From JACPLA01 sp035291905 (GTDB lineage: Bacteria; Bacteroidota; Ignavibacteria; UBA10030), in contig DATDRF010000083.1 of NCBI GenBank assembly GCA_035291905.1, positions 1 through 23,750 of the forward strand: DNA of 23,750 nt, written 5' to 3'. This document shows positions 8,365 through 16,100 of this stretch, one piece after another. Numbering within the stretch: the first letter of the stretch is position 1; each line of letters opens with the position of its first letter. Both the position numbers and the translations under genes were made by a program. The notes beneath the pieces were generated by a model that did not search any database, was not told where the DNA came from, and saw only the letters and a program-made list of their open reading frames with translations.

Positions 8365-8393
8365 TTGATTCCAACACCAATGTTTTCTATATT
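8365..8393 (+). promoter_or_regulatory. Candidate promoter for the lipoprotein/coiled-coil gene pair
   Basis: TTGATT (8365-8370) and TATATT (8388-8393) are separated by exactly 17 nt, a good sigma-70 type arrangement. Read the Bacteroidota way, it is CTTG-N20-TATATTCG. Transcription would begin near 8400, about 45 nt before the ATG at 8445. It overlaps the small hairpin at 8376-8402, so promoter and hairpin may not both be real. Confidence 0.4.
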
Positions 8394-8406
8394 CGCATTG
8401 GTTTTT
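8376..8406 (+). terminator. Weak terminator-like hairpin after msrQ
   Basis: ACCAATG (8376-8382) and CATTGGT (8396-8402) form a 7-bp stem around a 13-nt loop, followed by a run of five T (8402-8406). It lies 22 nt after the msrQ stop. The stem is AT-rich and the loop long, so any termination would be inefficient. It overlaps a promoter candidate. Confidence 0.35.
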
Positions 8407-8444
8407 GCTCACCTAGTTCATTCATTTACTCTCCAGGGAATGTC

Positions 8445-8903
8445 ATGAGACTCACTATTCCACTTCTCACCTTGGTTGTCTGCGGTTTGCTCATTGGATG
8501 CTCATCCATGATGCTGCAGCCGGCCGATTTCAGCTGGCCGGTTGAAAGCGTGCTGAAGTCCGACAATAAGGGAATGGTACAGGAAAACCGTTATCAGCTG
8601 TCCTTCAGCATCAAACCGATGCTCTTTGCTGAAACGGCAGACTCCACGAACGTGGCGGGGATCACTGTGAGGATGATACGCGACCAAATGGGATACTACT
8701 ATCTTGTCGCTCCGAAATTCAAGAACGTCTATGTGTTTATGGCTGCGGAAGGTGGACTCAAGCTGGAAAACAAGATCATGATTTCGGAAGGCGGGATGAG
8801 CTCCCCGGCGTTCAACGCCCGTCCGCCCCACGTACAGTTGTTGAACGGCAATGATAAGCCCCAACTCCTGTCGAAAAGTGGAATTCAGGAAGGAGCCAAA
8901 TAA
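8445..8903 (+). CDS. Putative outer-membrane lipoprotein, unknown function
   Basis: I recognise no family for this 152-aa protein. It has a clear lipoprotein signal: positively charged start, hydrophobic core and lipobox LIGC with the lipidated cysteine at C19. Serine at +2 would usually allow outer-membrane sorting. The mature part is about 134 residues, probably beta-rich, with no repeats or further cysteines. AGGGAA at 8435-8440 is a reasonable ribosome-binding site for ATG 8445. The stop codon overlaps the start of the next gene (TAATG at 8901-8905), so the two are translationally coupled. This suggests that the lipoprotein and the coiled-coil membrane protein work together in the envelope. 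That link is inference from gene order only. Confidence 0.75.
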   Translation: MRLTIPLLTLVVCGLLIGCSSMMLQPADFSWPVESVLKSDNKGMVQENRYQLSFSIKPMLFAETADSTNVAGITVRMIRDQMGYYYLVAPKFKNVYVFMAAEGGLKLENKIMISEGGMSSPAFNARPPHVQLLNGNDKPQLLSKSGIQEGAK

Positions 8904-10171
8904 TGAGAACCCTCTTTTCCCGAGCCCTCCTTTTCACCGTTGTGATATTGGTCCCCTTTGTCGCTTTCGCACAGGTCAAGTCGGACTACGAGATCACCCA
9001 GGAATTCGAAAAAGAATCGCAGGCAATCGCCCAGGCAGTGGAGACCGCAAACACGACCGTTGAGTGTGTAGATGTGGAGTCGCGCATTACGACTCTTGAA
9101 GAGACCTACAAGGAATACAAAGCTCTTCTTGACCGAGCCTTGTACCCCGACGGGTTCGACGGCAGGATCATGAAATTGCGTGGGCAGATCTTATACGCCA
9201 AGGGGAAAATCACGATTATCGAGACTCAGTATTCGCGGATTTCTGACCTCGAAGCTCAGGTGCGTGAACTGACGGGACAGGTGGAGAAACTGAGCGGCGA
9301 AAACAGCGCGATGTTGAGCGAAGTAAAGCGCCTGAGTGCCTCAAAAGCGGCCATCGACTCGCTGAATGCGGTCATTATCAAGCTTCGTCAGGGGCTGCGG
9401 GACCGCGATAACCTCATTTTTGCCCTCGTCGACAGCCTGTTTCTGCAATATGACAAGGATGCGGCCGCAATGAGTGACAAGGAAAAGGCCGGAGTCTCCG
9501 CGCGCCTCGAGCGGAAAAATGTCTTCGGCAGTATCAGGAAGGCCGTAACCGATAACCTCCAGTTTCTTGAATCAACAAGCCTTACGGGCAATGACATTGC
9601 CAAGCTGACGGCAGAACAGCAGAAATTTGAAGGAAAATGGAAGGCGTTCGGACAAAAGCTAGCCAACATTTATGTCTCGGGAAAATCTGCCAGGGCAAAG
9701 GAAGTTGCGCTCATCGACACCATGATGACGAAGTGGAAGGGAAAACTTGATGGCATGTTCTGGAATTCTCTCAACGGCATTTTTGCATCGCGTCAGATCC
9801 CTGTGGTCAGATTCACATCCGGAGAGGAATTCTACAAGAATGTCAGCTCCTATTTGGACGAGGAAATCAGAAAGGCCAGGGACGAAAAGGACGGACAGCG
9901 ATACTTCCGGTATCAGGCCTTCGCCGACTCGGTGTGGACCCCCGAAGTGGTGCCCGGCTGGATTCCCGCGATGGTTGAGGGGGGTAAGCTCAGTCAGGCG
10001 CAGGTTGATACCCTTGGAGACATGGTTGAGGAATGGTCAGACATTGTCAGTCCGCCCCTCACTGCGGTTTATGTGATCATCGGCGTGATCATGGCGGTGG
10101 TGGTCTTCTATCTCTACCGTCGCTATCTGAAGACGACGAAGGGAGACAGTCAAAAGGAGGCTGTAAGCTGA
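8903..10171 (+). CDS. Exported coiled-coil protein with C-terminal membrane anchor, unknown function
   Basis: This 422-aa protein matches no family I know. Residues 1-23 form a signal peptide ending VAFA before Q24. Residues about 30-175 are rich in heptad-like Glu/Lys/Leu patterns (for example ISDLEAQVRELTGQVEKLSG) and are probably a long coiled coil. A mixed helical region follows. A single transmembrane helix near 390-409 (VYVIIGVIMAVVVFYLY) is followed by a basic tail RRYLKTTKG. The topology would place the bulk in the periplasm and a short tail in the cytosol. The ATG overlaps the lipoprotein stop by one base and has a strong AGGAAGGAG at 8888-8896. A terminator follows at 10191. It could be a structural or trans-envelope partner of the lipoprotein, but the sequence gives no proof. 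Confidence 0.8.
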   Translation: MRTLFSRALLFTVVILVPFVAFAQVKSDYEITQEFEKESQAIAQAVETANTTVECVDVESRITTLEETYKEYKALLDRALYPDGFDGRIMKLRGQILYAKGKITIIETQYSRISDLEAQVRELTGQVEKLSGENSAMLSEVKRLSASKAAIDSLNAVIIKLRQGLRDRDNLIFALVDSLFLQYDKDAAAMSDKEKAGVSARLERKNVFGSIRKAVTDNLQFLESTSLTGNDIAKLTAEQQKFEGKWKAFGQKLANIYVSGKSARAKEVALIDTMMTKWKGKLDGMFWNSLNGIFASRQIPVVRFTSGEEFYKNVSSYLDEEIRKARDEKDGQRYFRYQAFADSVWTPEVVPGWIPAMVEGGKLSQAQVDTLGDMVEEWSDIVSPPLTAVYVIIGVIMAVVVFYLYRRYLKTTKGDSQKEAVS

Positions 10172-10190
10172 CGAGAGATTGAGCGAAAAG

Positions 10191-10226
10191 AAAAAGCCCG
10201 GTCATTGACCGGGCTTTCTTTTTTTT
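10191..10226. terminator. Bidirectional rho-independent terminator between convergent genes
   Basis: AAAGCCCGGTCA (10193-10204) and TGACCGGGCTTT (10206-10217) form a perfect 12-bp inverted repeat around one central T. A C and a run of eight T follow on the + strand (10219-10226). On the minus strand the same stem is followed by TTTTTCTTTT. It lies 20 nt after the coiled-coil gene stop and about 17 nt beyond the aconitase stop, so it can end both transcripts. Confidence 0.92.
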
Positions 10227-10242
10227 GGGGGGAACAGCGACA

Positions 10243-13029
10243 TCATGATTTCAGCAGCTGGCGAAGGACAAATTGAAGAATCCCGTCATTCCGATAATAG
10301 TCCACTTCGTTTGGAGTGTCCAGCCTGGCAACTGCTTTGAACGCCGTTCGTTTTCCTGCGGTGTCCGTCGCAGTGACCGCCATGATCTTGCCGGGCTTCA
10401 GATCGTCGGCAATGCCTTCAACGGCATATGTCTCGAATCCCGTGAGCCCGAGCGATTTCCAGTTTTGGCCCTCCATGAACTGAAGAGGCAGAATCCCCAG
10501 CCCGATGAGATTACTGCGATGGATCCGTTCATAGCTTTCGGCGATGACCGCCTTCACTCCCAGAAGGCGCGGCCCTTTCGCAGCCCAGTCACGCGAAGAT
10601 CCCGACCCGTACTCCTTTCCGGCAATGATCACGAGGGGAGTCTTCTCTTCCTTGTATTTCATGGCAGCGTCGTAGATCGAGATCGGATCTTTCGACGAAG
10701 GATGAACGGTCCATCCGCCCTCTGTACCCGGGGCCAGGAGGTTTCGAAGCCTGATATTGGCAAACGTCCCACGCATCATGACCTCGTGATTGCCCCTCCG
10801 CGATCCATATGAATTGAAATCCCGCGGTTCAACGCTGTGGCCTTTGAGGTACGACGCTGCCGGACTCTTGGTGGAGATGGAACCTGCAGGGGAAATGTGA
10901 TCTGTCGTGACAGAGTCTCCCAGCAGCGCAAGAACGCGCGCACCGGAGATGTTGCGAAGCGGAGCGGGTTTTGCCGGCATATTCTCGAAGAACGGAGCAG
11001 CCTTGATGTACGTTGAAGAGTCTTCCCAGACAAAGCGGTCTCCCCGGGGTATGGGAAGGTCCCGCCAGCGTGGATCGCCTTCGAAGACGTTTGAATACTG
11101 ATTCTTGTACATCGAAGACTTCACAGCCGTGCGAACAGTCTCCTGAACCTCCTCTGGAGTCGGCCAAATATCCTTCAGGTAGACAGGCTTTCCGTTCTTA
11201 TCGGCGCCGATGGGCTGCGTTTGCAGATTGATGTCCATGGTACCCGCGAGGGCATAGGCTACGACGAGCGGCGGAGAAGCAAGGTAATTTGCCCGTACAT
11301 GTGAATTGACGCGTCCTTCAAAGTTCCTGTTGCCCGAAAGTACCGCGGCGGCAACGACACCGTTCTCTTCCACAGCCTTTGCGATCGCTTCGGGGAGGGG
11401 GCCGCTGTTCCCAATGCACGTCGTGCATCCGTAGCCCACAAGATGAAAGCCGAGCTCTTCGAGAGGCTTTGTCAAACCGGCCTCCTTAAGATAGTCGGTT
11501 ACCACCTTCGAACCCGGAGCGAGACTCGTCTTCACCCAGGGCTTTGTCCGAAGACCGCGTTCGACCGCTTTCCTGGCAAGCAGTCCCGCCGCGACCATCA
11601 CTGATGGATTTGAAGTGTTCGTGCAGCTCGTGATAGCCGTGATAACGACCGATCCGTGTCCTATCTTGAAACCAGAACCGTTCTTCTTCACATCCACCGC
11701 AGGGAGGACCTTCGAGAGGAAGGGGGGGACTTGAGGAACGATTGGGATTTCGGTTGCAGACGGCTTCTCGTCGATCCACCGGGTTATGTCTTCTTCTTTG
11801 ATGCCTGCAGTCTTGTCTTTGATCATCTCCATCAGGCTCGACCGGAACGACCGTTGGACGGCGGAAAGAGAGACCCGGTCCTGCGGACGTTTTGGACCCG
11901 CAAGGCTCGGCTCAACGGTCGAGAGGTCAAGCTCTACCGTATCAGTAAATGAGGGGATCTTGGAATTCGGGCCGTGAAAAAGGTCCTGCTCCTTGCAGTA
12001 TGCCTCGGCGAGTGCCACCCGGTGCTTATCTCTGCCGGTAAAGTGCAGATAGTTCAGCGTTTCATCGTCGACCGGGAAATAGCCCATCGTTGCCCCGTAT
12101 TCGGGAGACATGTTTCCGATTGTTGCCCGGTCCGCGAGGCTCAGTGCCGCGAGCCCAGGCCCAAAGAACTCCACGAACTTGCCGACGACACCCTTCTTTC
12201 GCAGCAATTGAGTGACCGTGAGGACCAAATCAGTTGCCGTGGCGCCGGGCTGAAGTTTTCCGGTGAGCTTGAAGCCGACAACCTGCGGGATCAACATCGA
12301 GATCGGCTGCCCAAGCATTGCCGCTTCTGCTTCAATACCGCCCACTCCCCAGCCAAGCACTCCAAGGCCGTTGATCATGGGCGTGTGAGAATCGGTGCCG
12401 ACGAGCGTATCAGGATAAGCCAGCACGCGCGAACCGTTTTGGCTTGTGAAGACGACCGTGGCAAGATATTCGAGGTTCACCTGATGAACTATTCCCGTAT
12501 TCGGCGGAACGACGCGGAAGTTCTTGAATGCTTGCTGCCCCCATCGGAGGAATGCATACCGTTCTCTGTTCCGCTCGAACTCTCGCTCCGCATTCAGTTG
12601 GAACGCGTTGGGTGACCCGAATTCGTCCACTTGAATTGAATGATCGATGACAAGGTCAACCGGCTGCAACGGGTTGATCTTCTTCGGATCTCCGCCCATG
12701 GCAACCATGGCGTCGCGCATCACCGCCAAATCGACAATACAAGGGACCCCTGTGAAGTCCTGAAGGAGAACACGGGCGGGCATGAATGAAATCTCCTTGT
12801 CCGGGGAAGCCGCCGGATTCCAGCGAACAAGGGCTTCAATGTCCGTTGATCGGACGACTCGACCGTCCTCATGGCGAAGCAGATTCTCCAGGAGGATCTT
12901 AAGGGAAATAGGCAGTCCTGAAAGAGAAACGCCGAGTGCAGACTCAAGCTTTCTCAATGAGTGATAAACATAGTTCGTGCCGCCAACGTTGAGGGTTGTT
13001 TCAGTTCCGTAAGTGTTTGAACTTGCCAT
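10243..13029 (-). CDS. acnA: Aconitate hydratase (AcnA type)
   Basis: Aconitase interconverts citrate and isocitrate in the TCA and glyoxylate cycles through a [4Fe-4S] cluster. Apo-forms of the AcnA/IRP1 class can also bind RNA. The 928-aa length suits the AcnA group (E. coli about 891). Cluster ligands are C469 in SCTNTSN and C535 and C538 in GCTTCIGNSGP, with the same 66- and 3-residue spacing as in E. coli AcnA. The DSHTPMINGLG region (substrate site) and the C-terminal swivel-domain motif EYGSGSSRDWAAKGP are intact. The ATG at 13029 has an optimal AAAGGAG just upstream. It is the only minus-strand gene here, transcribed away from the hybrid kinase, with a shared 145-nt divergent promoter region. 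No sign of damage. Confidence 0.98.
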   Translation of the reverse strand: MASSNTYGTETTLNVGGTNYVYHSLRKLESALGVSLSGLPISLKILLENLLRHEDGRVVRSTDIEALVRWNPAASPDKEISFMPARVLLQDFTGVPCIVDLAVMRDAMVAMGGDPKKINPLQPVDLVIDHSIQVDEFGSPNAFQLNAEREFERNRERYAFLRWGQQAFKNFRVVPPNTGIVHQVNLEYLATVVFTSQNGSRVLAYPDTLVGTDSHTPMINGLGVLGWGVGGIEAEAAMLGQPISMLIPQVVGFKLTGKLQPGATATDLVLTVTQLLRKKGVVGKFVEFFGPGLAALSLADRATIGNMSPEYGATMGYFPVDDETLNYLHFTGRDKHRVALAEAYCKEQDLFHGPNSKIPSFTDTVELDLSTVEPSLAGPKRPQDRVSLSAVQRSFRSSLMEMIKDKTAGIKEEDITRWIDEKPSATEIPIVPQVPPFLSKVLPAVDVKKNGSGFKIGHGSVVITAITSCTNTSNPSVMVAAGLLARKAVERGLRTKPWVKTSLAPGSKVVTDYLKEAGLTKPLEELGFHLVGYGCTTCIGNSGPLPEAIAKAVEENGVVAAAVLSGNRNFEGRVNSHVRANYLASPPLVVAYALAGTMDINLQTQPIGADKNGKPVYLKDIWPTPEEVQETVRTAVKSSMYKNQYSNVFEGDPRWRDLPIPRGDRFVWEDSSTYIKAAPFFENMPAKPAPLRNISGARVLALLGDSVTTDHISPAGSISTKSPAASYLKGHSVEPRDFNSYGSRRGNHEVMMRGTFANIRLRNLLAPGTEGGWTVHPSSKDPISIYDAAMKYKEEKTPLVIIAGKEYGSGSSRDWAAKGPRLLGVKAVIAESYERIHRSNLIGLGILPLQFMEGQNWKSLGLTGFETYAVEGIADDLKPGKIMAVTATDTAGKRTAFKAVARLDTPNEVDYYRNDGILQFVLRQLLKS

Positions 13030-13034
13030 GGCTG

Positions 13035-13041
13035 CTCCTTT
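13035..13041 (-). promoter_or_regulatory. Strong Shine-Dalgarno of acnA
   Basis: The minus strand reads AAAGGAG here, five nt before the ATG at 13029. It fixes the aconitase start. It also shows that SD-led initiation is used in this genome, in contrast to the hybrid kinase gene on the other side of the gap. Confidence 0.75.
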
Positions 13042-13135
13042 GCTGCGGGGAAACGAACGGGGTCTGTTGACCGGGAGAAATCACAAAACACCACAAAAAA
13101 ATATAGGGAAAAAAAGACTGAGATTCCGCCGGGGC

Positions 13136-13169
13136 TTTGTTTTCTCTTCTCCATTTTTCTTTATATTAA
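13136..13169 (+). promoter_or_regulatory. Candidate promoter abutting the hybrid kinase start
   Basis: TATATTAA at 13162-13169 lies just before ATG 13175, and TTTG at 13136-13139 lies 22 nt further upstream, slightly longer than the Bacteroidota consensus spacing. A start about 6 nt after the -7 box would coincide with the ATG and give a leaderless message. The region between acnA and this gene (13030-13174) holds no other feature I can support. Confidence 0.25.
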
Positions 13170-13174
13170 AAATC

Positions 13175-16100
13175 ATGAAGAAAAGGCAGGCCAAAAAGAG
13201 CGCCACACAGAGAAGAGGACCCTCCGCCGAGGAACGGCATGTGGTTGAGAGTCTGGCCCGCATGATCGTAAAGGAGCAGAGTGTCGGCTTGGTGATGCAG
13301 CAACTTGCCGATGAGCTTGTCCGGATATTTGAATTCAGATTGGCTGTTGTCACGCAATTTGATCATTTGAAGAATGGCTTTCGTGTCCTTGGCATTGCCC
13401 CGCTTCGGAATCCCGTTCTGACAGTTGCGAAAAAACTTCGTATTCGGTTTAGCGAATACTTGTTCCCGTTCCAACCCGAAGACAGTCCGGCGGTCAAGAC
13501 GCTTGCCCAGGGGAAGGTCTGGATCGGGAAAGACCTCACCGATGTCACCGGCTCAACTCTTCCCAACAGAGTCATACGATCCTTTCAGAAACTCATTGGG
13601 ATCAGGAGTCTCTACAGCGCTCCGTTGATGAGGGGGAAAAAGCTCATCGGCACCGTTTTTGTCGCGAGTAAAGCCGAAGAGTTTAGTCCCGATGAACTTT
13701 CATTCCTTACGACAATTGCCCATCACGCAGCTCTGGCGGTGCAGCAGGCCGGCCTTCTCAGCGATAGCAAGCGTAAAACCGAACAGTACCGGCTGCTGAG
13801 TGAAGCCGACAGGAACATTCTGGAGAAAAAGAATCTTAAAGATGTCCTCACCGCGATAGTTACAAACATCAATACTGTTATTCCGTGTGATCTTGCCGGG
13901 ATCTATCTGTACGATCCGAAGCGAAAAGTGCTGTATCATTCTGTCGCGTCCAATCAGACAGCTTATGCGTTGAAGCTCCCTCATTTTGAGATTCCGATTG
14001 ACCGCGGGATCATGGGACACGTGGCGAAGACGCGCCTTCCCATGGTGGTCAATCACGCGGAAAAAGATCCCCGATCAATCTACCCTCCGGGGAAAAGGCC
14101 CAAGCTGGAACACCTGGTGTGTTCGCCGCTTATTGCGGAGGGGCGCCTGTTGGGAGTCATGCACGTCGGCCGCTTTCAGGATGAGCCGTTCCATGAGAGC
14201 GACCGTGATATCGTCGAACGGTTCTCAGAGAAGTCCGCGCTCGCAATAGAAAACGCTCAACTGTTCTCACAGCAGCTCGTGAGGGAGAATGAACTTGAAG
14301 CCCTCCAAAGAAGCGGCACAAGAATCACCGAGACACTGGACCTCAACTCCGTACTTCACCTGATCCTTATCGAGGCGATGAAGACCGTCCCGAAAGCAGA
14401 CCGCGGTTCCATCATGCTGCTCGACGATAGCGAAAACGAGCTCTATGTTGCCACGAGCGTTGGCCACGATCCAATGGTGAAGGACAGGCTGCGGCTTCCG
14501 TGGGGAAAAGGGATCGGCGGATATGTCGTCAAGACTCGAAAGAGCATTATTATCGACGATGTGGCGAAGAGTAAGCTATGGGTCAAGGAATCCCACCAGC
14601 CGGCGGCGAGCGTGCTGTCGGTTGCTGCAGTACCTCTCATCTTGAAGGGGCGGGCAATTGGGACATTGAATCTTGATGCTGCAACCGAGCGGAAATTCAC
14701 CCACCACGACATTTCCCGCCTGGAGTTGTTTGCCCTGCACGCGGCTCTTGCAATCAACAATGCAAAGCTTCATGCCTCGGTGCGGCACGAGGTGAAAAGA
14801 GTCAAGCTTCTCAGGGATATCAAAGACCTTGCACGAAGGGGTTTCTCGACAAAGGAATTGCTGAATGTGATCTGTAAGAGGATTGTCAATGCATACGACT
14901 ACACTCTTGTGGCGATCCTGCTCTCGTCTCCCGACGGGAAGACGCTGAAGATCGCTGCTGTTTCGGGCGTCGAGGGAAGGCTCGTTCCGAGGGACTATGA
15001 ACAATCGGCCGATGTCGGGATCGTCGGCTGGGTTGCGCGGCACAAGGAACCCCGAATAACCCAGAATACCTTGGATGATGAAGTCTTCATCAATGTTTCG
15101 AATGTTTCATCGAAAGCGGAACTCTGTGTTCCCATTCTCGATCCTCAAGGCACGCTGCTGGGGGTCATCAACACGGAAAGCAACCGTCCATTCTCATTCT
15201 CCGAGACCGACCTTGAAACGCACCTGGCAGTCGCCCTGGAGATTGTCGGGTCGATCGAAGAACAGAAACTGCTGTCGGCCCTGAGTGAATCGGAATCAAA
15301 GTTTCGGCGGCTGTTTGAAGAGACCAAGGACGCCATCACTGTGAGCGCCCCTGACGGCAAGCTGACGAACGTGAACCAGGCGGCGGTCGACCTCTTTGGC
15401 TTCTCATCGAAAGAAGAAATGCTGCGTCTCAGGGACGAAACGGACCTCTACGTCCATCCGGGAGACAGGAAGATCCTGATGGGAGAGGTTGAAGAGCGGG
15501 GGTTCCTCAAGGATGTCGAGCTTCGGATGCGAAAGAAAGACGGCGACAGGATTCTGGTTGAGGCGACAATCACTGTCCTGAAGAACCCCGGGGGGATCGA
15601 ATCGTACCAGGCGATCCTTCGCGACATAACAAAACAAAAAGAAAGCGAACGAAAGCTTTTCGAATCGGAAGAGAAGTACCGGAGCCTGGTGGAAGACTCG
15701 CTCGTTGGGGTTTATATCATTCAGGATGACAAATTTACATTTGTAAACCCGCGATTCACAGAAATCTTCGGCTACAAGCTCAACCAGATCGTTGATACGC
15801 TTCATGTTGGGGACCTGGTCTTTCCGGAGGACCGGGGAAAAGTCCTTGAGAATATCCGCAAGAGGTTCTCGGGCGAAATCAAGAGTTTGAGGTATGGATT
15901 CCGCGGCCTGAAGAAGAACGGGGAGACAATTGAGGTGGAGGTCTTTGGCTCAAAGTCGACGTTCAGGGGGCGGGGTGCCGTTATCGGCACGCTTCTCGAT
16001 CGTACTGCCGAGTATCGGCAGCAGCAGGAGATTACCGAATGGCGTCAGAGATATGATCTTATTATAGCGTCGTCCGGCGGGATGGTCTATGAGTACAACA

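Noticed and set aside
11974..12615. A 213-codon + strand open frame over acnA
   Set aside because: It is a shadow of the aconitase gene, which is fully intact on the minus strand.
13013..13174. Upstream extension of the hybrid kinase by 54 codons
   Set aside because: It would overlap the acnA start and its Shine-Dalgarno, and the translated segment is low in conserved features; ATG 13175 fits the start of the first GAF region better.
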